Source of the DNA: Prorocentrum cordatum | Lineage: Eukaryota; Sar; Dinophyceae; Prorocentrales; Prorocentraceae | Assembly: GCA_963575745.1 (NCBI GenBank) | Contig: CAUYUJ010018572.1 | Location: forward strand, 52,501 to 116,500 | Direction of reading: 5' to 3' | DNA length: 64,000 nucleotides | In this document: positions 11,900-20,945 of the stretch, piece after piece | How the letters are laid out: each line of letters opens with the position of its first letter | How positions within the stretch are numbered: the stretch's first letter is position 1 | The notes under the pieces: generated by a model | Databases searched by the model: none | Told to the model about the DNA's origin: nothing | The model's input: only the letters and a program-made list of their open reading frames with translations | Made by a program: the position numbers and the translations under genes

Positions 11900-12320
11900 G
11901 CGCCTCGCGCTCTTTTTCGCCCGCCAAGCTGTTGACGCACGAGCAGACGAAACCGTCGCTCTGGGTTTCTGGCGCCGCGCAGATTTCGCGCGAAAGCGGC
12001 GCTCCCGCCCGGCGCGGCGCAGATCTTTCACTCGCCAGGTCGCTGGGGGCGGGGCCGCGCGCGAGCGGGCGACTTGTCGCACTCGCCCACGCTCTGTGGA
12101 GATCTCGCCAAGGAGTGGCGTCCCCGCGGGGGCGCGGCGCATGCGTCGCTCGCCGAGTCGCCTGAAAGCGGCCGCGGCAGTGGGCCGCTCGAGAGCGGGC
12201 GACATCCTGCCTTCTCCCCAAGCGCCGCGCAGCTTGCGCGTGAAAGCGTTCGCCGCGTTTTTGTTCTTCGCCAAGTCGTCGTGAGCGGGACGGCGCGCGA
12301 ACGCCTTCGGTTCGCTAGGC
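11900..12320. repeat. Degenerate GC-rich minisatellite
   Basis: Four recognisable units containing GGCGCCGCGCAG or GCGCGGCGCA, followed by a CTCGCC(A/G)(A/G)GTCG motif. Long open frames on both strands here reflect GC-richness and repetition. Confidence 0.5.
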
Positions 12321-12442
12321 GGGAACACCTCCCATGCCCAATATCGAGTTCCGCCGCGACTTGTTGGTGCGTTATGGGGGAAGGGTGGGGATGGGCGGGG
12401 CCTGCTGACTCGTTCGACCTGGCTGGCCCGACTCCACTGTAC

Positions 12443-12500
12443 TGCTCCTCCTCCTCCTCCTCCTCCTCCTCCTACTCCTCCTCCTCCTTCTCCACCTGGT
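12443..12500. repeat. (CTC)n tract
   Basis: Near-pure CTC triplets. Confidence 0.9.
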
Positions 12501-12729
12501 CCCCTTCCGCATGCTCTCCGGTCCCCTCCCTCTGTGCGCACGGGGAGGGGCCACCCCGATCTTCTTGAAGAGCAAGCATGGGGGACGCTGTGTGGCTGCG
12601 CCTGGTCGAGGATGATCCGCGAAGGCCTTCGCCAGGCTCTCCGGCGGGCCCCCGCGTGCTCTCCGAGCAGGCGGGGGGCGGAGTTGGAGGGATGGAGGGG
12701 AGGGATGGGACGGGGGAGAAGGAATTATC

Positions 12730-13050
12730 CTCGTCCTCCCTCCTCCTTCACCCTCCTCCCCCTCCTTCCTCCTCTCCTCCTCCTCCTCCTCCTCCTCCTC
12801 TCTCCTCCTCCTCCTCCTCCTCCTCCTCCTCCTCCCTCCTCCCTCCTCCTTCCTCCTCCTCCTCCTCCTCCTCCCTCCTCCTCCTCCTCTCCTCCTCCTC
12901 CTCCTCTCTCCTCTTCCTCCTCCTCCTCCTCTCTCCTCTGTCCTTTCTCTCCTCTGTCCTCCAACACTCCCTCCACCATCGTGCGGGGAAGGGACGGGGG
13001 AGGGGGAACTCTGCTGCTCGTTGTCCTCCTCCTCCTCCTCCTCCCTCCTC
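12730..13050. repeat. Long (CTC)n/CCTCCT pyrimidine tract
   Basis: About 300 bp of CTC, CCT and TCC triplets ending six bases before a DinoSL relict. Confidence 0.9.
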
Positions 13051-13055
13051 TTCCC

Positions 13056-13076
13056 CCGTAACTATTTTGGCTCAAG
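13056..13076 (+). other. Relict dinoflagellate spliced leader (DinoSL)
   Basis: CCGTA is followed by ACT and then ATTTTGGCTCAAG. This matches the 21-nt core of the conserved DinoSL at 19 positions, including the full 3' end. It lies 50 bp upstream of an ATG exon on the same strand. Genomic SL relicts at gene starts are the known signature of trans-spliced mRNAs that were reverse-transcribed and reinserted. The sequence is not followed by SL-RNA gene sequence, so it is not an SL donor gene. Confidence 0.85.
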
Positions 13077-13126
13077 GCCTCTCCCGCTGCCGGCCGCGCG
13101 GGGGTGGGCGGCTCGCCGCACGCACA

Positions 13127-13223
13127 ATGGCGATGAGCTCCGGGTGCCACAACGTCGCGTACGCGGGGCAGCGCTTTTCCTCCATCCTCATCTCGACGGC
13201 GGTGCTCATGTCTTTCGCCTCCG
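13127..13223 (+). CDS. Candidate first exon, one membrane segment
   Basis: The exon starts MAMSSGCHNVAYAGQ and continues with a hydrophobic stretch to about residue 32, so it probably encodes an N-terminal signal anchor. It ends in phase 1 before GTATCG, a GT donor. The start is chosen because it is the first ATG downstream of the DinoSL relict, with a 50-bp leader between. A single N-terminal membrane span after a short basic segment is seen, for example, in the small signal-peptidase-complex subunit SPC3/SPC22, but the match is too short to claim. Later exons may lie between 13.2 and 16.7 kb. Confidence 0.45.
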
Positions 13224-13229
13224 GTATCG

Positions 13230-13502
13230 TTGCCAGACTTCATCCAGGCGCCCTTGGTGCCGGCCGAGGGCAGTTTCCTGGACACTTTCCTTCCTGCTCT
13301 TCGACGCCGTGCTGTCGGTGTATTCAAAAGCCGTGGCGCTCTCTCGCCTCGGCGATTTGAAGCCATGCTCGCGCAGTCGAGCAGGGGCTGCATCACCCCA
13401 GCACCAATCGGATACGGCCATGTGGGGGTGCCGCTCTCGATTCGGCCGCTGGTCAAGGCGGTTTCCAAGGCCATGGAGCAGACCCGCATCATAGAGTATT
13501 GA
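13230..13502 (+). CDS. Possible exon, orientation uncertain
   Basis: A plus-strand frame reads like protein near its end (GHVGVPLSIRPLVKAVSKAM) and stops at 13502. The minus strand has an equally protein-like reading in a frame sharing the same third codon positions, so base composition cannot decide. There is no known domain. The 3' end is duplicated in tandem. Confidence 0.2.
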   Translation: MPDFIQAPLVPAEGSFLDTFLPALRRRAVGVFKSRGALSPRRFEAMLAQSSRGCITPAPIGYGHVGVPLSIRPLVKAVSKAMEQTRIIEY

Positions 13503-13532
13503 CTGAGACCCGCATCATAGAGTATTGACTGC
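13481..13532. repeat. 26-bp tandem duplication
   Basis: The unit starting GACCCGCATCATAGAGTATT occurs at 13481-13506 and again at 13507-13532. Only the last base differs. Confidence 0.9.
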
Positions 13533-13699
13533 ACGGGCATCCACAGGGGCAACGACGCCTGGCTGCTTCGCGAGGGTGTTGCCGTGGCGGGGGCCATTAC
13601 GACTCACGAGGCGATCACATGCAAGCGCGTTTGCATGGCTGGCACCATCGCTCGGCATCGGGATTGATGACCTCGTAAAGCAGCCAAAGTATCTCCCTC

Positions 13700-13878
13700 T
13701 TGTTCCGCCTGTCCGCGCCAACGATCGGCAGCTTAGACGACCTCACCTCGACTGGGATCCTCTCCATGGTGGTTGGCCTCGCCCTGCTGGTGAGCTTCAC
13801 CCTGATAGCTCACTTCGCCCTGTGTTTTTCCTCGTTGCGCTGCGCCTTGACGAATGTCATCTTGATGCGGTATCAAGA
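13700..13878 (+). CDS. Possible membrane-segment exon, orientation uncertain
   Basis: The plus frame contains SLDDLTSTGILSMVVGLALL followed by more hydrophobic residues and a possible GTGAGC donor at 13790. The minus strand in the same interval reads VRSSKLPIVGADRRNKREIL. Both share third codon positions. The plus reading fits the orientation of the surrounding candidate gene. Confidence 0.25.
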
Positions 13879-13881
13879 TTA

Positions 13882-13936
13882 GCATCAGCAAAGCGAAACA
13901 CCGTATCAATGATACCGTGTTCCGCTTTGCTGATGC
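13882..13936. repeat. 27-bp inverted repeat with 1-nt loop
   Basis: Arm 13882-13908 pairs with 13910-13936 at 25 of 27 positions across a single A. Such a tight palindrome would extrude or fold into a hairpin in RNA. It sits at the start of a candidate exon. Confidence 0.9.
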
Positions 13937-13949
13937 TCATTCTGAGCAT

Positions 13950-14148
13950 TTTGTTGCGCCTCTCGGTCGCGCTGAAAACGGTCAACGTCGGGCCGACATT
14001 TCTCCCGATGAAGAATCGGGGACCTCTTTGGCGGCGCCGCCACCTTTCTTCAACACGGTGGACGTTCTGGAGCAGCTGGTGCTGCTGGAACGGTCCGTCA
14101 ATGTGTTGTCCTCGCGGTCCACCACGTGGGAGGCTCTGGATCAATTTG
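13950..14148 (+). CDS. Candidate exon preceding an introner-like element
   Basis: The plus frame reads NTVDVLEQLVLLERSVNVLS then SRSTTWEALDQF, with high GC3 in this part. The antisense reading has lower GC3. It ends in phase 1 (TTT G) exactly at the GC border of the element at 14149-14265. The 5' limit of the exon is not defined. Function unknown. Confidence 0.4.
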
Positions 14149-14265
14149 GCATCGCTCGGACTTGTGCATGTTTCCTTCGGCGAGGACCATCCTTGATCAT
14201 CCGGCGAAAAAACCACGCACGAAACCGACAAAAACACAGGGAACGGACGTCCGAGCGATGGCGAG
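14149..14265 (+). mobile_element. Introner-like element, family I1, copy A
   Basis: 117 bp with GC...AG borders. Terminal inverted repeats are ATCGCTCGGAC(T) at the left, one mismatch from consensus, and ACGTCCGAGCGAT at the right. Its body contains TTCGGCGAGGACCAT and a CCACGCACGAAACC block. Other copies: 45297-45425, 48293-48420, 55304-55429. No coding capacity. Confidence 0.75.
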
Positions 14266-14363
14266 ACAGTGTGCCGCCGCACTGGCTTCGCAAGGGGTCG
14301 TGGCTGCCCACGCCCTTCGGGCCTCTTCCCCGACGGCGCGGGCGTGGGTTGACAGCGCCACTC

Positions 14364-14485
14364 ACTCCTCCTCCTCCTCCTCCTCCTCCTCCTCCTCCTC
14401 CTCCTCGTCCTCCTCCTCCTCCTCCTCCTCCTCCTCCTCCTCCTCCTCCTCCTCCTCCCCCTTTTCCTCCTCCTCCCCCTCACGT
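14364..14485. repeat. (CTC)n tract
   Basis: About 120 bp of CTC triplets with two short interruptions. Confidence 0.95.
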
Positions 14486-14579
14486 CAACGCGTCGAGGTG
14501 GCCGACGACGGGGCCTTCACCGAGCTGCGCGCCTCCGAATGGGGCACCACCGCACGCCGAAGCGAAGTATTGGGATCAA

Positions 14580-14765
14580 GTCGGGCCTGTCCCCCTACAG
14601 GGGGATTTTCGACGAGAAATAATAAATACCCCAACCATAGCCAAAAATAGCCCAAAAATAGTATGGGGGCTATGTTTGGGGTATCTTTTGGCCTTTGTGG
14701 AGTATTTTGAGGGTATGTGCTCCATTTTGTCGTCGAAAATCCCCCTGTAGGGGGACACGCCCGAC
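14580..14765. mobile_element. MITE-like TIR element, family T1, copy 2
   Basis: 186 bp with long terminal inverted repeats. The left end is GTCGGGCCTGTCCCCCTACA continuing through GGGGGATTTTCGACGA. The right end is its reverse complement with one mismatch in about 36 bp. The body is AT-rich with CCAAAAATAG repeats. The diverged copy is 6919-7070. No clear target duplication. Confidence 0.85.
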
Positions 14766-14772
14766 ATAAGAT

Positions 14773-15009
14773 TAGGATCCTGAGGTACTGTCTGGCGTGC
14801 ACGCTGTTCTCGACACCATGTTGCAATCTGGCCACTCCCATGGTCAGTTGGAGCGCGTTCTCCCTGCTGATGTTCCTGACAACGCCAGTGGTCTTCCTCT
14901 GGTCGTGCCGCCTGAGGGCCCAGCTGTAGATGCTGCCCGTGAGGTACCCCACGTTCTTCCAGATGCGCGCGATGTCTTCTCGGAGATGTGGCGGCAGGTA
15001 GATTTGATC
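14773..15009 (-). CDS. Possible minus-strand exon, conflicting with plus reading
   Basis: The minus frame reads IARIWKNVGYLTGSIYSWAL then RRHDQRKTTGVVRNIS, with GC3 near 88 percent by count. The plus frame over the same bases (ending DVFSEMWRQ before a GTAGAT donor near 15000) is also open but has GC3 near 57 percent. An in-frame TAA lies two codons upstream on the minus strand, so an acceptor would have to be internal. Either reading may be real. Confidence 0.3.
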
Positions 15010-15391
15010 ATATTACTGTGTGCTTGTGCCAACTCACGGTGTCCTCGGTATCAAGGTGTTGGAAGAGGCTCTTCGTTTTGCCACGATGCCTGCGTGGCGG
15101 TCTTTTCCTCTTTGCGCTCAGGGGGCTCGTGCATGTTCTCTCATTTGGACGCTGTCTCGCGCGAGATTACCGCGGCGGAGCTCGCGCGGCCGTTCACGAT
15201 GTTCACCTCGTTCTCATCGGCCTGTCCCCTGTTTTCGTCTCTGGGGCAGGCGCGGGCTGGCGGCCGCAACGCTTTGGCGGCCTACGACATGTGAGGCGAG
15301 GCTGATTGCGATGCCCCGGCCTCCGCTTCTGGGTTGGAGAAGGACGATTGCGACGTACACCGCCAAAGCTTCTTGAGGGGGTGGTGCGCAG

Positions 15392-15489
15392 GAGATTCAG
15401 CCTCCGCTTCCCCCTCAACCTGTTCGGCATCAAGCTGGTCATGCTGCTGGTGCGATGGAAGAGGATAAGGCCCAAGCTGCGTTGCGACG
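15392..15489 (+). CDS. Unknown membrane protein, exon a
   Basis: First of six exons that join without breaking frame. AG precedes GAGATTCAG at 15392; the first ATG in this frame is 15455 (MEEDKAQAALR). It ends in phase 2 (CGA CG) before a GTGCGG donor. From that ATG to the stop at 16744 the joined frame is 789 nt, giving 262 residues. It is unclear whether 15455 is the true start or the exon is internal to a gene beginning at 13127. Confidence 0.4.
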
Positions 15490-15539
15490 GTGCGGCCCCA
15501 GTAAATTTCGATGGTGTACTAGGGGGTAAAGTACGGCAG

Positions 15540-15621
15540 GACGGACTTTGTACTGACGGTTATGCTCTTCTTGCTCTCGGTGGTGTTCAAAGTATTGTTG
15601 TTGGTTTTGTTCCAAGCGTGG
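15540..15621 (+). CDS. Unknown membrane protein, exon b (membrane span)
   Basis: After a 50-bp GT-AG intron the exon begins in phase 2 and encodes TDFVLTVMLFLLSVVFKVLL followed by LVLFQAW, a strong transmembrane helix. It ends in phase 0 before GTGCAC. The alternative frame (GYALLALGG) is less consistent with its neighbours. Confidence 0.45.
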
Positions 15622-15667
15622 GTGCACAGCACAAGTGGCTGGGGCCTGGCTGTCTCGGTCCTGGCAG

Positions 15668-15713
15668 ATGAAGATCACGAAGTACAGATTTCACCGCACG
15701 GTGGACACGGAAG
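15668..15713 (+). CDS. Unknown membrane protein, exon c (duplicated exon)
   Basis: A 46-bp exon after a 46-bp GT-AG intron: MKITKYRFHRTVDTE, ending phase 1 before GTGTTC. It is a diverged duplicate of the start of exon d. Inclusion is required for the phases of exons b and d to agree. Confidence 0.45.
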
Positions 15714-15819
15714 GTGTTCATCGGCCTTCCTTGGCAAACATTGTGAGCATTAAACATACAATTTCCGCTCTTTGCCGATGCGGGGGCTGTTGCTGGTTGG
15801 TTCCCCACCGCGACCACAG

Positions 15820-15960
15820 TGAAGATCAATCAGTACAAGTTCCGCCGCGCGGTGGACGAGACAGAGCCCTCAGTGCACGGCAACAAGTCCAAACTGAACA
15901 CGGTTGAAGTGCCGATTCATGAACGGGAGTTACAAGCGCGCCGTCTGGAGGAATCAGACG
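15820..15960 (+). CDS. Unknown membrane protein, exon d
   Basis: Begins after ACCACAG in phase 1. It reads VKINQYKFRRAVDETE then PSVHGNKSKLNTVEVPIHER and ELQARRLEESD, ending phase 1 before GTTGCA. GC3 is about 70 percent. It is a basic, soluble segment following the membrane helix; no family recognised. Confidence 0.55.
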
Positions 15961-16058
15961 GTTGCAAATGGCTGCTGGACGCAATCTTCTGGACGTGCGG
16001 TCATGGGTTGCTTGCGCCTGTCCGTTCTTCGTCCTCCCTTTCCACTTTGCTGCTGCAG

Positions 16059-16218
16059 AGCAGCCCGCCGTTGCCACACGATTCCCTGAACGCGCTCGGG
16101 GGCGACTTCAGTTCGACTACATCGACGGCGCCGACGCCGTCACCAACGACCGCTTCACCAACTCGCTGATAGGCTGGGCGCGTGACTGGACATTCGACAC
16201 GCGCCCGGTGAAAGGCAG
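16059..16218 (+). CDS. Unknown membrane protein, exon e
   Basis: A 98-bp GT-AG intron with a good pyrimidine tract precedes it. The phase matches exon d, and the exon reads EQPAVATRFPERARGRLQFD then YIDGADAVTNDRFTNSLIGW and ARDWTFDTRPVKG. It ends in phase 2 at AG followed by GCCCCG, a GC donor. A GT donor at 16208 is also possible but breaks the frame of the next exon. Confidence 0.55.
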
Positions 16219-16274
16219 GCCCCGCGGCGCCGCCTCAGCCGCCGGCGTAGAATAGAGAGGATTTCCCCCCAGGT

Positions 16275-16410
16275 CGCTCGCTCCTCCTCCTCCTCCTCCT
16301 CCTCCTCCTCCTTCTCCTCCTCCTTCTCCTCCTCCTCCTCCTCCTCCTCCTCCTCCACCTCCTCCTCTCTCCTCTCTCCTCTCTCCTCTCTTCCCTTCCT
16401 CCCTCCGCCG
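16275..16410. repeat. (CTC)n tract inside an intron
   Basis: CTC triplets with short interruptions fill most of the intron between exons e and f. Confidence 0.9.
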
Positions 16411-16419
16411 TCGTGCCAG

Positions 16420-16744
16420 GCTGACGCCATTCGTCGTCCAGCTCGGCGCCGAGGCCCGCCTGTTGCCTGGGCAGGTTCGGCTGCTGCCCGAGGACCAGCA
16501 GCCGTGGGCATCGGCGCGGGCCTGCATGGTCCTGCGCTGCGGTTTGCAGGCCGCCACAGCGCGCCAGCTCCGCAAGGCGGCTGGCCTGCGCTCAGCGGTG
16601 CCCGGCGGCCAGCGGCCCGCGGCCGCGGCAGCGGACACCTACGACGCCTGCAGCGCACCGGTTGCCGCACGCCCCAGACGGCGCCAGGCTCGGTGCCGCT
16701 GCCGAGCCGGGCAGGGCGCCAACGCTCGGCGCTGGAATTGCTGA
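16420..16744 (+). CDS. Unknown membrane protein, terminal exon f
   Basis: Joined in phase 2 after a 201-bp GC-AG intron that holds a CTC tract. It reads RLTPFVVQLGAEARLLPGQV and RLLPEDQQPWASARACMVLR, then a less ordered Ala/Arg-rich tail, and stops at 16742-16744. The tail may be overextended if a further intron exists. Confidence 0.45.
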
Positions 16745-16755
16745 TTGGGCGGCGG

Positions 16756-16786
16756 CAGGCGGGGGGCGCTCAGCGCCCCCCGCCTG
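16756..16786. repeat. Perfect 15-bp GC hairpin
   Basis: CAGGCGGGGGGCGCT at 16756-16770 and its exact reverse complement at 16772-16786 are separated by one base. It lies 12 bp after the stop of exon f, so it could be a 3' UTR hairpin. Confidence 0.85.
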
Positions 16787-17084
16787 GCGCCGGGCTCGCG
16801 GACAGTCGATCGCGGAGCGCGTTCCACTTCTCCGAGCAAAGTGCCTATTCGCAAACGTCTGGAAAACACCTGTTTGCTTCGACGTGCTGGATCGCAAAAA
16901 CCCAACGGCGGTTCCAGGCCATTTGCGAGTAGCTACTTCGCGAGTCGTGGAACACGCTTGTCTAGTCAACGCGTTTTCCTCGCCGTTGCAGGACCGCCGC
17001 TCGGACCCAGATCGACTGGCGGTTGCTCCCGCGGGAGTCCGCAGCGGCTCCCAGCTAAGCTTCGGTCGGACGGACTGCCCTCCT
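16787..17084 (+). other. No firm gene; one protein-like frame
   Basis: A plus frame reads RVPLLRAKCLFANVWKTPVC FDVLDRKN in pieces and could be an exon. The minus strand is also open. No splice-consistent partner. Confidence 0.2.
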
Positions 17085-17185
17085 CGTTTCTCCTCCTCCT
17101 CCTCCCTCTTCCTCTCTCCTCCTCCTCTCTCCTCCTCCTCCTCCTTTTCTCCTCCTCCTCCTCCTCCTCCTCCTCCTCCTCCCGC
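17085..17185. repeat. (CTC)n tract
   Basis: CTC/CCT triplets with TCTCTC interruptions. Confidence 0.9.
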
Positions 17186-18029
17186 CCTCCACCATGGCGC
17201 GGGGTCTCGCCGATCTTTGGCGAACCATCCCAGAGTTAGCGGAAGTGGATGAACAAAGCCCTTCCCTCCCTCAATCCTTGCTCCCCCCGTTTCTTGCGCG
17301 GGCTCCTTTGGAGAGGGGGGGCGGGGCGGGGACGGGGAACCAGAGTGAGGGGGCGGAGGGGCGGGGGGGCAACGTGGAGCGAGAATGGGAAGAAATGGCA
17401 GTTGACAAGGGGTGGAGCGCGAAACTAACAGATTCGGCCGGCGAATCGGAGGGGGTGGTGGAGGCGGCAAGCGGCGGCGAGCAACGGCTAGCGGCAAGCA
17501 TAGGCGGCACGGTAGGCGGCAAGCGAAGCTATGTTTTGCTCGAGGCATAGGGCAAATAGCAACACATCTGGAAGCTGGCGGCAAACGGCGCGCGTCCCCC
17601 AAAAATGCGAAAGGGGGGAAAGGGAGGAAGAAACACTGGAGGACGAAAAGGAGAATGGGTGGGAGAGAACGTGTTTCACGGGCGCTTGCCTTGGGAACAT
17701 TCGGCGGTGCGTTTCGAACCGGGGGGTGGTCCCCCCCCCCAAACATTCGGCGCCTTCGATCAATACCAGGGTGATTCCCCTTCCCCCAACCCCCCCCTCC
17801 CAAACCCACCCCCCTCCCGGCGCCGGCGCCGGCTGCCGCCAGCAGCGCCGACGGCGGGGACGCAGCGACGATGACCAGAGGCAGCCCACAGGGGGGATGG
17901 GGGGGGTTCAACCCCCCCCCCTTGCCGCCGACGGGGGGGGGTCCCCCCCCCCTGGCGCCGGCGCCAGCGCTGGCGCTGGCGGCGGCCAGCAGCGCCGGCG
18001 CTGGCGCCGGCGACAGCGGGGACGCAGCG
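17186..18029. other. No gene seen; G-run and C-run DNA
   Basis: Alternating G/A-rich and C-rich stretches with runs of G and C up to about nine. Open frames on both strands are artefacts of composition. Confidence 0.4.
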
Positions 18030-18515
18030 ACGATAACCACGACTACCACCACCACCGCAACTACCACCACCACCGCTTCAAACCACCACCACCGCCACCA
18101 ACCCACCACACAACCACCACCACCACCACCACAGCCACCACCACCACAGCCACCACCACCACCACAATTCACCATCACCACCACAACCACACACAAACAA
18201 CCCACTACCACTGCCACCACCACCACCACAATCTACCACGCCACCACCACCACCGCCACAACCACCACCACTACCAGCAGCACAACCCACCACCACCACC
18301 ACCACCACCACCACCACCACCACCACCACCACCACAAACCACCACACCACCACCGCCACCACCACCAGTACCACCTCCACGAACCACCACCAGTTCCACC
18401 ACCGCTACCACTACAGCCCACCACCAACACCACGAACCACCACCACACCACCACCGTCCTCCCGCCACCACCACCACCACAACCCACCACCACCACCACC
18501 GCCACCGTCGTCCTC
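18030..18515. repeat. (CCA)n tract
   Basis: About 490 bp of CCA/CAC triplets with ACAA interruptions. The His/Thr/Pro and Trp/Gly/Val frames over it are artefacts. Confidence 0.95.
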
Positions 18516-19740
18516 GTCGACGCTCCCCGCCGCCGCCGCCCGCCGCCGCAGGCGCCGTCGCCGGCCCAGAATAGGAAATCGCCGTCCCCGCCGCCGCCGC
18601 CACCAGCCGCCGCCGGCGCAGGCGCTGGCCCGAGGAGAGGGAGAGGGGAGAAGTAGGGGAGGGACGGGGGGGGGGTCGAACGTCACGGGAGGGGTCGGGG
18701 GTCCGGTTCCAACTCCCCCCCCGTCCAAGCGACCACAGAACGCGTTCCTTCATAGGTGGGTTGTGGAGGAGCTTCCGGAGCAGGAGGACTGGAAGGACGC
18801 GGAGGGGAGAAGGAGCAGCCAGCCGCACTGTGCTAGCACACAGAGGCCCGTCCGCGAGAGAACGGGTGAAGGGGCGGGAGGGGGTGAGTCAGGCCATTGG
18901 CACGGGCGCGATGATTCTCGCGCCCCCCGCGTGGTGGCTTGGGCCTGGGCGTTGGCGCGAAGACGCTTTGAGCCTCGCAGGGCGCGGCGCGCGAAGCCTG
19001 GTGACCCTGGGCGAGGACGCCGTCGATGCTCGGGTCAATGCGTCTTCCGACACGTCCTGGAGCCAGAGGCACCGCTAGGGGGGATAGGCTCAGGGGAGAG
19101 CGCACGGATCCGCGATCGCCCATTCATCGCCGATGGAGGGGCGACGGCCCATCCCGCCCAGGAGCGTGGGACGATTCGGTGTCGGGAGCCTATCGCCGAC
19201 TTGTTGGCGTCGCGTCGCCGTGTCCACCAGGTCGATGCCCCCCCTCCGAGACAGTCCCCCCCATGGCGTTCCCCGTCATGGATGGGGGAAGCGTGAGAGT
19301 CGAGTTCGCCAGAGCTCGGGCCTGCCGACATTGTTTGACGGGCTCGTCTTGGATTTGGGCGGTCCAGTTTTCGTGGGATGGTTGCAGCGGGAACTCGCAT
19401 CAAACTTCAGACAGGAGGCCTCGCCATTTTTCGGGTGGCCCCGTCGGGCCCACCCGAGTCCCCGAACCCGAGTTCCCCTTCTCCCCTCATGGGGCCAGGC
19501 GGGTAACAAAGAAACTGCTGCGCAACAGCAGCTCGGGAGCTCGTTGGCTTCGCCGCGCCGAGGGCACGCACAGTGAGGCAGGCCACGCGCGGCACGCCCG
19601 AGCCCTGGCCCCGCCGGGGCCCTGCGGAGAGCGTGCTGAACGAGCCCGACGCGGGGGACGGCGGGCTCGGCGGCTTGCCCAAACAGGCATATCTCGGCGG
19701 GAGGTTGTTCGCCATCTGTGGCCCCCTGGGGCGAAGATGC
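18516..19740. other. No firm gene
   Basis: Unique GC-rich sequence. A long plus frame (19026-20084) is open but Arg/Pro-rich without domains, and its second half is the 75-bp tandem repeat. Confidence 0.35.
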
Positions 19741-19940
19741 AGGATGAACAAGCGGGTCCTGGGGACTGCGTCGAGACCTCCAGGGGGTCCACATCGTGGA
19801 AGCATCAAAGGATTCAGGATGAAAAAGCGTGCTCCGGGGAATGTGTCCAGACCTCCAAGGGGTCCACATCGTGGAAGCATCAAAGGATTCAGGATGAAAA
19901 ACCCGCCCCGGGGAATGTGTCGAGATCTCCACTGTGTGAT
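19741..19940 (+). repeat. 75-bp tandem repeat, about 2.7 copies
   Basis: Units begin AGGATGAA at 19741, 19816 and 19891 and contain GGGGTCCACATCGTGGAAGC. The period is a multiple of three, so two plus frames encode 25-residue repeats. This could be a repeat-protein exon, but no other evidence supports coding. Confidence 0.9.
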
Positions 19941-20207
19941 TCGTTGCGTTGTCCAGTTTATAAGGTAGTTATTCACCTGGGCAGATTGTCCTATATATAT
20001 GGCCAAGTGCTATTACAGGTCAGCCAAGTTGTTAGCAGACAACTTATAGCAACAACACATGCAAGTTACATATATCGGAGGTGAGGGGGTGAGATCGAAG
20101 TGGAACGGAGAGCCCCCCTACCGGGAAATCGATTTCGGTTTCGTGTTCGTGCGTGCCGTGCGTGCGGGCGAGGCGAAGCTGCGTGGGCGGGCGAGAAAAG
20201 TCTCCTG

Positions 20208-20500
20208 TGGCTGAGGCGCGGCCGGACCAAATGTCTCCCTTCCGGGCGGCCCGTGGCCCGCGGTGTCCCGCCGGTGTCCCGCTGGTGTCCCGTGTGGCTG
20301 AGGCGCGGCCGGACCAAATGTCTCCCTTCCGGGCGGCCCGTGGCCCGCGGTGTCCCGCCGGTGTCCCGCTGTGTCCCGTGTGGCTGAGGCGCGGCCGGAC
20401 CAAATGTCCCTTCCGGGCGGCCGGTGGCCCGCGGTGTCCCGCCGGTGTGTCCCGCGGTGTCCCGCGGTGCCCCGCGGTGCCCCGCGGTGTCCCGCGGTGT
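20208..20500 (+). repeat. 87-bp GC-rich tandem repeat, three copies
   Basis: Copies start TGGCTGAGGCGCGGCCGGAC at 20208, 20295 and 20381, each ending in GGTGTCCCGC repeats that run into the ATG tract. Confidence 0.9.
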
Positions 20501-20503
20501 CCC

Positions 20504-20504
<1 letters not shown>

Positions 20505-20600
<96 letters not shown>

Positions 20601-20640
20601 TTGATGTTGATGTTGATGTTGATGTTGATGATGATTGATG

Positions 20641-20671
<31 letters not shown>

Positions 20672-20724
20672 GATGATGATGCTGATGATGATGCTGCTGA
20701 TGATGCTGATGCTGATGTTGATGC

Positions 20725-20805
<81 letters not shown>
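20505..20805. repeat. (ATG/GAT)n tract
   Basis: Near-pure GAT triplets with TTG and GCT variants in the middle. Confidence 0.95.
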
Positions 20806-20806
<1 letters not shown>

Positions 20807-20945
20807 CGAGTGAGATCGAGTGTGAGATAGATCGAGTGAGATCGAGTGAGATCGATTGTGAGATCGATCGAGGGAGATCGATCGAGCGAGACCGATACTG
20901 AGATCGATAGTGAGATCGATAGTGAGACCGATCGAGTGAGACGTT
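20806..20945. repeat. GTGAGATCGA minisatellite
   Basis: About a dozen GTGAGATCGA or GTGAGATCGATC units. Many contain the palindrome GATCGATC. Confidence 0.85.

Noticed and set aside
11264-12541. 425-codon minus frame
   Set aside because: Spans GAG, TC and a GC-rich degenerate repeat; Arg/Leu/Ser strings only.
16592-18229. 545-codon minus frame
   Set aside because: Crosses CCA, CTC and G-run DNA and lies opposite the better-supported plus exon f; no motif.
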